DNA of 49,014 nt, from NCBI GenBank assembly GCA_029259595.1, contig JAJDEW010000018.1, positions 1-49,014 on the forward strand, given 5' to 3'. Position 1 is the stretch's first letter; each line of letters opens with the position of its first letter. Positions 9,317 through 18,900 of the stretch are shown here, piece by piece. The DNA comes from Planctomycetota bacterium (lineage in GTDB: Bacteria > Planctomycetota > UBA1135 > GCA-002686595). The notes under the pieces are model-generated. The model had not been told where the DNA came from and ran no database searches. It saw only the letters and a list, made by a program, of their open reading frames with translations. A program made the position numbers and the translations under genes.

Positions 9317-12300
9317 TCATGGCCCTGCTTCCCAGACGATTCCGATCGCCGAGAGCTCGGGCCGGATGCCACCGACGATATCGCTCGTCATCGAGATGCG
9401 TAGTTGGACGTAGCGAGCCGAGTCCACTTGGTCGATGCTGCCCCACCAGGTGTCCTCGTCCTCGAGATACACGGCCGTGCCAAGGTCGAGGTTGCCGTAG
9501 GGATCCAACTCGGAGGCATCGAACTGCGGATTGCCGGCTGCCACGCCATCGAAACCCACGGCACCGCGGTACTCGACGACCACGGACGTACCGGGAGGTT
9601 GATCGAAAGGCAGGGGCTCGAGGATCGGCGCGTACCAATTCGGCTGGCTCATTCCAGAGTCCAACCAAGCCGAGTGAACGCGACTGACTCTCACGGCGTA
9701 CTCCAACTGCCCGAAGTACATCGAGTTGTCCGCGACCCACATGGTCGGCATTCCGGGCGGAGACGAAGACGGGTTGAAGCCACCGCTCGGAGTCGTCTCG
9801 AGGTCCGGGTCCTTCACGATACGGACTCCACCGGTGTTCAAACCTCCGGTCGAGAACGCGCGGAAGTTCGGCTTCGGAGAGGAGTTCGTTCCCAGTCCGA
9901 TCGAGAAGGCGTTCAGCCCGATTCCGGTGTTCGACGGGTAACACCGGATCTCGATCAAGAGCGGAAGTCCGATCGATGGCACCTTGTCGACTGGATAGAG
10001 AAAGCCCGGCGCCGTTCCGACGCCGTAGAGGCTCAAGGGCGGCCCGGCCTCGACGTGCATCGGAACACCCGCTCCCATCTCCCCACCGACGGCCTGAACC
10101 GCCGTATCGCGCCACAGGTACGTCCGCTTCGGTGCTCCGACCCGATTGAGCGGGTACGGAAGGAACGTCGTCCCTGACGAACCGACGAACGCATCCGCCG
10201 GATTGAGGCGGTACCCGAGGGCCCGGTTGTGGACGACCGCCTGTGGGCTGCGCGGATCCTGCAGGATGTTCTCGTCGAACGGCCGTATCTCGTACAGCCC
10301 CGAGTTCGCGTAAGCCGGTCCCTGCAGCATCCCGAGGTATTCGTCCGGCAGGCGCGAGCTGTGCGCCAGGCGAATTTCGAAGTCTTCGTAGAAGTCCGAG
10401 ATGACGAGCGAACCGACGGGGGCCCACGAAAGGCCTTCGACGTCGATGTTGTAGCGCGATTCGTCGTCGACCAACCAGCCGAGATCGCAGTAGCGCCAAA
10501 TGTGTTGAAGCTTGCTGCCCAGTGGCGAGAGCGGAGTCTGGACACCCGGCGGGAACTGGGGCATCAAGGCCGGTACGGGATTGCTGCGATCGACCGGCTC
10601 CGCGGAATGCGCGACGGGCCGGGGCCGGATCACGCCGCGTTCGAAGTCGTAGAAGAGCTGGCCGCGCAGGTCGTTCTTGTCTTCCTCGGGTCGGTACTCG
10701 TCGACCTCGTTGAAGCGCAGCGCGACGCTCGCGTTGCTGATGGGCGGAGCGGTCGGGTCGATCCGGAACTCGATCTCGGGCAAGGCGTCCGCCAGGGCGT
10801 TGCCGGCCAAGTCCGTGACTCCCGCCACGGAGCCGTCGAGCCGAACGTGGTAGCTCCGGGACTCACCGGCGTGCGCGAAGGGCAACACCGGTAGGAACGT
10901 GAACTCGCGCAAGTCCGACGACGTGCCGACCCGAGCGACCCGAATCGTGCTGGCAGTGGCAAGGTCGACCGTCGCGATCGGCGCCCCTTCGATGACGAGG
11001 AAGGTGTCAAAGGGTTTGACGGACACAGGATCGAGGGGCTCGGAGAAGCGCACCGTGATCTGAGCCTCGGGCAGCACGTCGGTGGCCGGAAAGCTCCCCG
11101 GCAAGGGCAAGAACCCCAACCAACAGCCGCCTTGTACCCCTACGGCGGGATCGAAGGTCGAGAGGTAGGAGCCCGATCCCAGGAGCTGGCTCGGACTTCC
11201 GACAGGCGTCGAGTCCAGGGTCCGCAACCGGACGTCGCCGACGAAGCCGGTCACCGGATCCGGAAGCCCAGCGAGCTGGGTCACCTCGTAGAACCCTCCT
11301 CCGACCGACAGGATGTCGCCGACGTCGGGCCTGCGCTGGCACACACTCGCGAAGGCGATGTCCGTCACGAACTCGAAGCCGGCCTCCCCCGCCGGATCGA
11401 TGCTCGACGTCGTGATGGATACCGGCCACGAACCGAGTACCGCAGGCGCTTCGATGTCCAGGAGGAAGCCGTTGTTGATGTCGTGCGGCCCACCGGCACG
11501 CATCGCTCGCACCACGTCGCGAGTCGCGGTCGTGAGATCGACCGGTCCATGCGACGTCGTCGCGAGTGGGTTGCCGGACAGGTTCACGAGCAGGAAGTGC
11601 TGCCCGTCGATCGGCGAAAGGGCCGTCGGGAAGCGAACCGAAACGTTCGGTTGCGACGTGCCCTCGTCGCTGGAAGGCAGCCCCAGCGAATTGATCGGCT
11701 CGGGCACGACCATCGCCAGCAGGTCCGCCTCCGAAACGGTGAGGTCGACGAGGACACGCGTGGCGTGAAAAGCCCCGTCCACGATCCCACCGTGGTTGCG
11801 ATCGAAGAAGTAGCGAGCCGTGAACGGCGCGACCGGCGGGTAGCCGACCCTCAGGCGCACGAGCTCCTTCAGCATCCGTTCGACCGCGGGCGTATCCCGC
11901 AGGACGTCGTCGAAGCGAATGACGAGGCAAGAGTTGCGAGGGAGGAACGAGAACGGCCCGGGCGAAGTTCCGTTGTCGTGCTTCGGAACGATCGGAGGCA
12001 GGTTGCTGCTGACCTGTCGGAGAATCGAGTCGAAGGTCCCGTTGCCCGTATCGGGCGCATCCTCGGTTCGCTGGATGATCAGGCGGGCTTCTTGCGTGAT
12101 CGGGTGGATATCGAGATCGAAACGGGGATCCGTACTGAGGAAGCTGTCGCCAACGACGAAGTCCTCGTAGATCGGCGCCTTGTTCGGATTGCCATCCGCG
12201 TCGACGTCGTAGACGTCGACGAGCCGACCCCACGACATCGAGTGCACGCGCATGCGCGCGGCGCGGCCGTTCTGGTGGGTGTCTCCGAAGAAGGTCTCGT

Positions 12301-12433
12301 CCGTGCCCGGCTTGAAGAGCTTCCTGCCCGCCTGACCACCGACCTCCTCCGAGGACGACGACCCTCCGTTGCACGAGGCCAAGAGCAAGAGGCCGAGCAC
12401 AAGGATCCGGAAGGAGGCGTACCAGGAGGACAT
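9317..12433 (-). CDS. giant Ig-like lipoprotein, paralogue B
   Basis: The product is 1,038 residues with a canonical lipobox (LLLAS-C, Cys 21) followed by a Gly/Ser linker, as expected for an outer-membrane-directed lipoprotein. The domain order is the same as in paralogues A and C: WGRLVDVYDVD near the N-terminus, LVIRFDDVLRD, DRNHGGIVDGAFHATRV, Big_5 domain (ITVRFSEPLDPVSV, VAGVTDLAGNALAD), YNIDVEGLSWAPVG, EIRCYPSNTGIGLNAFS, GGLNTGG / GGFNPSSSPPG, and C-terminal RYVQLRISM...ELSAIGIVW. Long blocks are near-identical to the protein at 15981-19196, so these two are the closest pair. It lies 78 bases upstream of paralogue A, same strand. Function is unknown. Confidence 0.78.
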   Translation of the reverse strand: MSSWYASFRILVLGLLLLASCNGGSSSSEEVGGQAGRKLFKPGTDETFFGDTHQNGRAARMRVHSMSWGRLVDVYDVDADGNPNKAPIYEDFVVGDSFLSTDPRFDLDIHPITQEARLIIQRTEDAPDTGNGTFDSILRQVSSNLPPIVPKHDNGTSPGPFSFLPRNSCLVIRFDDVLRDTPAVERMLKELVRLRVGYPPVAPFTARYFFDRNHGGIVDGAFHATRVLVDLTVSEADLLAMVVPEPINSLGLPSSDEGTSQPNVSVRFPTALSPIDGQHFLLVNLSGNPLATTSHGPVDLTTATRDVVRAMRAGGPHDINNGFLLDIEAPAVLGSWPVSITTSSIDPAGEAGFEFVTDIAFASVCQRRPDVGDILSVGGGFYEVTQLAGLPDPVTGFVGDVRLRTLDSTPVGSPSQLLGSGSYLSTFDPAVGVQGGCWLGFLPLPGSFPATDVLPEAQITVRFSEPLDPVSVKPFDTFLVIEGAPIATVDLATASTIRVARVGTSSDLREFTFLPVLPFAHAGESRSYHVRLDGSVAGVTDLAGNALADALPEIEFRIDPTAPPISNASVALRFNEVDEYRPEEDKNDLRGQLFYDFERGVIRPRPVAHSAEPVDRSNPVPALMPQFPPGVQTPLSPLGSKLQHIWRYCDLGWLVDDESRYNIDVEGLSWAPVGSLVISDFYEDFEIRLAHSSRLPDEYLGMLQGPAYANSGLYEIRPFDENILQDPRSPQAVVHNRALGYRLNPADAFVGSSGTTFLPYPLNRVGAPKRTYLWRDTAVQAVGGEMGAGVPMHVEAGPPLSLYGVGTAPGFLYPVDKVPSIGLPLLIEIRCYPSNTGIGLNAFSIGLGTNSSPKPNFRAFSTGGLNTGGVRIVKDPDLETTPSGGFNPSSSPPGMPTMWVADNSMYFGQLEYAVRVSRVHSAWLDSGMSQPNWYAPILEPLPFDQPPGTSVVVEYRGAVGFDGVAAGNPQFDASELDPYGNLDLGTAVYLEDEDTWWGSIDQVDSARYVQLRISMTSDIVGGIRPELSAIGIVWEAGP

Positions 12434-12521
12434 GGCGGTTAAGGGAAGTCTACCCCGAATCGAGCCGCTTCGAAGGACGTGCGAAGGCCGTTCCTCGGGA
12501 GGGAGGCCCCTCGAACGCGCA

Positions 12522-12560
12522 GCTCCCCCCGCAGTTCGCTTTGCGAGCTGCGGGGGGAGC
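12522..12560 (-). terminator. long GC hairpin downstream of the Gly-rich lipoprotein gene
   Basis: Arms 12522-12534 and 12548-12560 pair perfectly over 13 bases. Pairing continues inward for five more pairs, one a G-U, leaving a 3-base loop at 12540-12542. It lies 24 bases after the stop at 12585. No U-run follows. It probably terminates or protects the upstream transcript and separates it from paralogue B. Confidence 0.65.
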
Positions 12561-12584
12561 CATGTTGGGTCACCTCTTGGCGCC

Positions 12585-15500
12585 CTACTGCTGGCCGAAG
12601 CGGAACGGAATCCGCAGGAAGTCGAGGTTGATGGGGTCCGTATCGACCGTCAGGCCCGAGCCCGTCGTGTCGAGGTTGAACTCCACCTGGAACCGGAAGA
12701 ACTGCACGTCGCCCGGATTCACCGTGACCATCGCGTCGCCCTCGTGGAACTTCGCGACGTTTGCCGTCCAGTCGATCAGCGGCGGCAAGACGGGTTGGCC
12801 GAAGCTGTCGGCACCGGTGGCCTGGAAGAGGATCTTGACCTCCGCATTGGCCGGCAGGGCGTCGAGCGCTCCACCCGTATTCAGGCGCAGGAAGCGCGGG
12901 TGCAGCGAATACTGCTTCGTGCCCGACAGGTTCGAGATGAACTCGGACAGCGTCCCCTGCGCCACGTTGACCGTGAGCAAGAGCGCGATGCCCGCATCGT
13001 CATAGCTCGCTGCCGTGACCACGAAGTCCTGCGTCACACCGAGTCCGCCGATCTGCGTCAAGCGCAGGTTGAAGTTCTTCAGGAGGGCGGGAGTCCGCAG
13101 GTAAATGTCCTTCGAGGGGACGCTCGCGTCCATGATCAGCCCGGTCAAAGACGCCCCGGAGATCCGCATCTGGGTCCCACCGGGAAGCACCTCGACCGTC
13201 GCGGTTCCCACATCCTCCGGACCGAGGAGCGGAGGCAGATCGTCCACCTTGCCGGCCGTCGCGAGAACGTTGCCGTGGGCCGGATCGTCCTCGGGGACGG
13301 TGTTCTCGATGCCGTCGAAGAAGAAGCGGACGAACTCGGTCACCCCGCCCGGAATCTGATCGGCCCCGCCGAGCGAGATCCAGCGCGATTGGGCCTTCGA
13401 GCGCGCTCCGAAGGTCGGAATCATCGGAGTCGGGGGCGGCCAGGACACGAGGTCCGTGGTCTCGTAACCGACCCCCACCGTCGCGTCGAGCGGCACGCGA
13501 ACATCGGCCGGTTCCGGAACGTTGAAAGCGGTCGGTGCAGAAAGCGGATCCGGAACGTGGATCTGCACGATCCCCGGACCGCCCTTGCCGCCGCGAGAGA
13601 TCTGATTGGCACCGGTTCCGTCGCCGCCGACGGCGCCGCGCGCCGAGAGGCTGATGAACGGGGGACTGAGCGTGTCGTTCTTCCCGCCATCGGTGAAGTC
13701 GACAAAGCTCGCGGTCTCGATCACCACGTGCCCGCCAGATCCGCCACCACCGGATCCGCCGATGTGGTCGAGGAAGTTCGTGTTCTCGCCATTGGCTCCC
13801 GTGCCGCCATCGGCGGAGATCCGACCTTCCGAGCCGAACACGATCGGTCCGAGCGAACGGATGTGGACCGCTCCGCCGCCGCCGCCGCCGCCGCCGCCCT
13901 TCTCATCGGAGCCGATGTCCCAAGGCTCGTTGGGGAAGGTCGAGGAGGGGATCGCGTCCCCGCCGCCACCACCACCACCGCCGGCCCAGATCCGGAACAG
14001 CTCGCCCGTTTCCAGCCCGAGCAGAATGGGATCGTTCTCCCCGTTCGTCGTGTAGTCGATCAACGGGCGAACGCCGAAGTGGTCGTTGTTGAGATTTGCG
14101 TCCACAAAGGGCCCCAGCGCCGCCGCGCCGCCGGGCGCAGGTCGCAGCCCGGAAACGGCACCCGTCGTGTTGGCCGCTCCGATCCGGCCCGCTTCGGCGA
14201 TCAGGACGACTTCGACGTCCGGGTTCGGTGCTGCGTTGGTCACGGTCACCGTGGGACCGAAGGCCCCACCACCACCGCCGCCGGGACGCCGTGCATCGAC
14301 CTGGTTCTGGCCGGTGAACCCGCTCTCCCCGCCGCGACCGCCGGCACTCGGGACCTGGAAGGCGCCGAAGCCGTCGCTGCCCTTGGGCGTGGAGGCGTTC
14401 GTCACGGAGCTGGCTCCACCACCCCGTCCACCGCCGGCGACGCCGTTGCCGCCGACTTCCGGTTGATGGCCCGTATTCAGGGTCACGACGTCCTTGGAGG
14501 GGAATCCGGAGGCATCGAGCGTGCCGCGGACGACGACGCGACCCGAGGCGTTCAGCGTAAACTGGTTCGGACCCAGGATGCGCAGGGTCCCCCCCTCTTC
14601 GATGATCAGGTCACGAACGTCCAACACCCCGTTGACCGCCGTCTGCGTGGCCGTCGGAATCCCGCCGGGGCCGCCGCTGATGCTCTGGGACGTCGTGTCG
14701 AAGAAGACGACCTGGTTTTCGCGGACGACGACGTCGAAGTTGCCGCCGGGACCTCCGGTGCCTTGGAAGTCGAAGCCGGCTCGCAGGTTGCCGCCGCCCC
14801 AGGAAGCGCGCGCGGTGTCGAACAAGATCGCTTGGTCCTCGAACGAATCCAGGTTCGTTCCACCGACGAGGAACTCCTCGAGCAGTTCGTCACCCTGGCC
14901 GTTGGCAGGCGTCAGGCTCGCGAAGGTCACACCGGCCGTAGGAACCTCGAGGAAGTTCACGATCGGGCTCGGCACGGCGTCGCTGGCGCTGATGTCCTGG
15001 AAGCCGTCGCGCACGACGGCCCGGAACATGCTGCCCTCGGGCAGGATACCGATCGGCTCCAGACGAACGGTGGCGCCACCGGCGGCGGTGCAATTCGCGA
15101 TCAGCTCGACACGGGTGTCGAGCGGGCGCCAGACACCTCCGGACAAGAACTCGAGCCGGACCCGTGAGGCGTTGATGTTGGCCGCCCGCGGACTCACCGG
15201 CTGGTTGAACTCGATCACCACGGCGACCGAGGACGCTCCGTCGCTGTAGAGGTTCAGGGGTACGGTGAAGCCGGGGACCTGCGGATTGTTGCCCGAGCCA
15301 TCGAACTCGATGTAGACGCGGCTGTCGTCGTCGCCACCGACTTCGATGTAGGTCGCCGCGCGACGCTCGGAACCGGCCAGCCGGATGATCGGAATCGGGG
15401 CTCCGATCACGTTGTCCAGGAAGGCGTTTTGGGGATCGACGGAGGCCGGGGTCGTGAAGGTCCGTCGCTGCGTGGTCGTCACCGGGCGACCCCCGCGCGA

Positions 15501-15941
15501 ACGCACCGTCTGGGACGCACCGCTGGATTGCCCCACGACGATCACTTCGTACGCCACTCCACCCGGCTTCAAGCCCGCATCGGACAGGTCATCGAGGGTC
15601 GGGCAGCGGGGTTGAAAGACCACCGTACGCGGGTCGTCCGTGTCCGGAAGCCCGTCGAAGTCCGTGTCCAGTTGTCGGAAGAAGAACGTTCCCGAAGCGG
15701 GTGTCCCGGAAGGCGTCCGGATGCTGATCGTGTTCAGGCTGACCGTCGAGAAATCGACATCGCGGTCGAACGTGAACTCGATCTCCCGGTTGATCTGCCA
15801 GATCGCACCGTTCGCGATCGACAGGCCGGTGACCTGCATGCCGCTCGTCCCACTGGAGGAGGAGGAGCCACCCGAAGAGCAAGCGGAGAGGAGAACCGCC
15901 GAGGCCGTGAGTCCGGCGTAGATCCAGCGTTGAGTATTCAT
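12585..15941 (-). CDS. 1,118-residue Gly-rich Ig-like lipoprotein
   Basis: Signal peptide with a classical lipobox (LLSAC, Cys 21) followed by Ser/Gly repeats. A Big_5/SbsA Ig-like domain follows (~residues 35-165: IEFTFDRDVDFSTV, SIRTPSG), then a second one (~215-325: AVVIEFNQPVSPRA). Residues ~430-800 are a beta-rich repetitive region (LDVRDLIIEEGGTLRI, GRVVVRGTLDASG) broken by long loops with runs of 6-9 Gly. The C-terminal part ends in a beta module (FFRFQVEFNL...LDFLRIPFRF). The architecture matches the shorter protein at 4202-6088. The Gly-rich loops resemble those of surface beta-solenoid proteins. The gene lies 39 bases downstream of paralogue C, same strand. It is probably cell-surface; no catalytic motif was seen. 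Confidence 0.78.
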   Translation of the reverse strand: MNTQRWIYAGLTASAVLLSACSSGGSSSSSGTSGMQVTGLSIANGAIWQINREIEFTFDRDVDFSTVSLNTISIRTPSGTPASGTFFFRQLDTDFDGLPDTDDPRTVVFQPRCPTLDDLSDAGLKPGGVAYEVIVVGQSSGASQTVRSRGGRPVTTTQRRTFTTPASVDPQNAFLDNVIGAPIPIIRLAGSERRAATYIEVGGDDDSRVYIEFDGSGNNPQVPGFTVPLNLYSDGASSVAVVIEFNQPVSPRAANINASRVRLEFLSGGVWRPLDTRVELIANCTAAGGATVRLEPIGILPEGSMFRAVVRDGFQDISASDAVPSPIVNFLEVPTAGVTFASLTPANGQGDELLEEFLVGGTNLDSFEDQAILFDTARASWGGGNLRAGFDFQGTGGPGGNFDVVVRENQVVFFDTTSQSISGGPGGIPTATQTAVNGVLDVRDLIIEEGGTLRILGPNQFTLNASGRVVVRGTLDASGFPSKDVVTLNTGHQPEVGGNGVAGGGRGGGASSVTNASTPKGSDGFGAFQVPSAGGRGGESGFTGQNQVDARRPGGGGGGAFGPTVTVTNAAPNPDVEVVLIAEAGRIGAANTTGAVSGLRPAPGGAAALGPFVDANLNNDHFGVRPLIDYTTNGENDPILLGLETGELFRIWAGGGGGGGGDAIPSSTFPNEPWDIGSDEKGGGGGGGGGAVHIRSLGPIVFGSEGRISADGGTGANGENTNFLDHIGGSGGGGSGGHVVIETASFVDFTDGGKNDTLSPPFISLSARGAVGGDGTGANQISRGGKGGPGIVQIHVPDPLSAPTAFNVPEPADVRVPLDATVGVGYETTDLVSWPPPTPMIPTFGARSKAQSRWISLGGADQIPGGVTEFVRFFFDGIENTVPEDDPAHGNVLATAGKVDDLPPLLGPEDVGTATVEVLPGGTQMRISGASLTGLIMDASVPSKDIYLRTPALLKNFNLRLTQIGGLGVTQDFVVTAASYDDAGIALLLTVNVAQGTLSEFISNLSGTKQYSLHPRFLRLNTGGALDALPANAEVKILFQATGADSFGQPVLPPLIDWTANVAKFHEGDAMVTVNPGDVQFFRFQVEFNLDTTGSGLTVDTDPINLDFLRIPFRFGQQ
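13873..13898. repeat. CCG trinucleotide run encoding a polyglycine loop
   Basis: Eight consecutive ccg units plus two bases on the plus strand encode a run of Gly on the minus strand in the lipoprotein. A second, imperfect run (ccg/cca units) lies at about 13961-13985. Gain or loss of units would change loop length without a frameshift. Confidence 0.7.
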
Positions 15942-15980
15942 GGCGAGGGGGGGAGTGAAGTTTGGGCTGGAAGGCGAAGC

Positions 15981-18900
15981 TCAGTCACGCCAGGCCAGAC
16001 CGAAGGCCGAAAGTTCGGCGTTCAATCCGGTCGCGATGTTGTTGAAGAAGGTCATCCGCAGCTGGACGTAGCGCGCCCCGTTGATCGCGCTCGGCGTGTT
16101 CGCCCAGGAACTGACCCCGTTCAGGAAGTTGACGCTGACGGCGCTGTCGAGCTCGCCGTAAGCGTCGATCAGGCCGGCCGAGAACGGGTCCTCGGACATG
16201 GTATCCGTGAAGCCGGTCGCGCCGCGGAAGTCGAAGCGGATCGAAGTCCCCAGGGGTTGGGCCTGGGCCGCGGGCTCGACCACGGGGGTCAAGAAGGAGG
16301 TCGTTCCGCTGGTCGTCAGCGTGTTGAACCAGATCGTGTGGATGCGGCTGATGCGCACCACGGAATCGAGCTGGCCGATGTAGAAGCTGTTGTCCGTTGC
16401 GCGCGCGGTGGGCGCACCCGGCGGCGTCGAGGTCGGGTTGAAGCCGCCCGTCGGGAACTCCTGCAGGTCGGGGTCCTTGAAGATCTGCTGCCCACCGGTG
16501 TTCAGGCCTCCGGTCGAGAAGGCGCGGAAGTTCGGTATGGAGGAGGAGTTGATCGCCAGGGAGATGTCGAAGGCGTTCAAGCCGACCCCCGAATCCGACG
16601 GATAGCAGCGGAACTCCATCAACAGCGGCAAGGCATAGGAGGAGACGTTGCCCGCGGTCTCGATCGAGCCCGGGCACCCGGGCGCCGGCCCCCCCATCCC
16701 CATGTTGCAAGCCACCAGATCGGCGTTGTAGAGGTTGAGCGGCGGCCTGGCTTCGATCGCCATCGGGATGCCGGTTCCGTTCGGAGCGGCCTTGGCCAGA
16801 ACCGACGTGTCCCGCCACGTGTAGGTGACCGGCGCCGCGCCGGCACGGTTCAGCGGGAAGGGCATGAAGGGCGTTCCGGTCGCCGACAGGAAGAGATCGA
16901 TCGGGTTGACCGAGTAGCCGAGGGCCCGGTTGTGCACCACGACCTGGGGCGACAGGGGATCGTCGAGGATGTTCAGGCGGTACGGCTCGTTCGAGTTGCG
17001 CAGTCCCGACTGTCCGTAGACCGGCAGCAGGTTAATGTCGACGTACTCGTCCGGCAGACGGTTGCTGTGGGCGAGGCGGATCTCGAAGTTCTCGTAGAAG
17101 TCCGCCACGATCTGGCCACCGATCGGCGACCAGTTCAGGCCTTCGACGTCGATGTTGTAGGTCGTCTCGTCGTTGACGAGCCAGCCGAGGTCGGCATAGC
17201 GCCACAGGGTCTGCAGCTTGCTGCCGAGGGGCGAGAGCGGGGTCTGAACGCCCGGAGGGAAGGGCACCATGAGGCCCGGTACCGGGTTGCCCCGGTCCGC
17301 GGGGACCCCGGTGCGGGTGACCGGACGCGGTCGAACCAGTCCGCGTTCGAGGTCATAGAAGAGCTGTCCGCGGAGGTCCGTCCGGGGCGGATCACCTTCG
17401 TCGACGTTGAACTCGGCGATCTCGTTGAAGCGCAGCGCGAAGCCACCCGTCAATTGCTGGGCGGCGGTGCTGTCGAGGGAGAAGTCGACCCGCGGCAGGT
17501 TCTCCGCCAGGGCGTTGCCAGCGAGGTCGGTGACCCCGGCCAATCCCCCGGTCAAACGCACGTGATACGGGTTGGACGCACCCTGCTTGCGCAAGGGCAG
17601 CGTCGGTGTGTAGGTGTGGTCCTTCAGGTCGCTCGAGCTGCGGATGGTCCCGATGACCGTGTCCAGCGGAGTCAGGCTCGCTTCGGGCGTGTTCGCATCG
17701 GCCCGGATCACCTGGAAGGTGTCGAAGGGCTGCAGCGAAGCCGGATCCATCGGTTCGGTGAAGCGCACCGTGATCTGCACGTCGGGTTGGACGTCCGCGG
17801 CCGGGAAGACGCCCGGTTGCGGCGTGAAGGTCACCCAGCAACCCGTGGGGACGGTCACGAGCGGATCGAAGGTCGAGAGGAACAGTCCGCTACCGATCAG
17901 CGCATTCGGGATCGGAAGCGGGAGATCGGAAAGGATCCGGACACGGACGTCGTTGACCACCCCGGTCACCGGGTCGGGCGGTGCACCAAGCTCCGTGACC
18001 GTGACGAAGTTGCTGCCGACCGACACGATGTCGTCGACCTCGGGCCGGGTCTGGCACAGGGTCGAGAACTGCATGTCGACGACGAAATCGAAGCCCGCTT
18101 CGCCGGCCGTGTCCGTGATGGCGGACGTCACCGCCAACGGCCAGGCCCCGGAGATCTCGGGCTGGTTCAGATCGAGCATGAAGCCGTTGTTCGCGTCGGT
18201 CTCGTTGCCCGCGCGCAGAGCGCGCACGACGGGCAGCGTCCCGAGCCCGAAGTCGACGGGCCCGTTGCTGGTCGTCGCCATGGGGCTGCCGTTGGCGCCC
18301 CGCAGGATCGTGAATTGCCCCGCCGCGTCGTTGCGCGTCGAGGGAATCCGGATGCTGACATTCGGCTGTCCCGAGGTGGTCAAGCTGGAGGGCAAGCCGA
18401 CCGAGTTGACCTGAACGGGGACGGGCATGCTGGCCGTCTCCGTCTCGCTCACGGTCATGTCCACGATGACCCGTGTGGAGTGGAAGCTGCCGTCGCGGAT
18501 GCCGCCGTGGTTGGGGTCGAAGATGAGCCGGGACGTGAACGGCAGCACCGGCGGGTAGCCCGTCTGGACCTTGACGTCCTGGGCCAGGTGCAGCGCCGCG
18601 GCCGAACTGTCGTCCAGCATGTCGTCGAAGCGGATCACGAGGGCCGCGTTGCGGGCCATGAACGAAAACGGCTCGGGAGAGGAGCCGTTGTCGTTCTTCG
18701 GCGTGACCGGCGGAAGGTTCGAGGAGGCCTGGCGCGCCAGGGATGCGAAGGTTCCGCTGCCTGTGTTCGGGGCACCGAGCGTCCGCAGGATCACCAGGCG
18801 GACGCGCTGCGTGATCGGGTTGGTCTCCAGCCGATAGCGCGAGAAGTCGCTCTGGATGTTCTCGTTGATCACGAAGTCCCGGAACACGGGAGCCGCGTTC

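Noticed and set aside
13861..13990. CCG/CCA repeats as a possible CRISPR or regulatory repeat
   Set aside because: They are in-frame codons for Gly in a lipoprotein and have no spacer structure.
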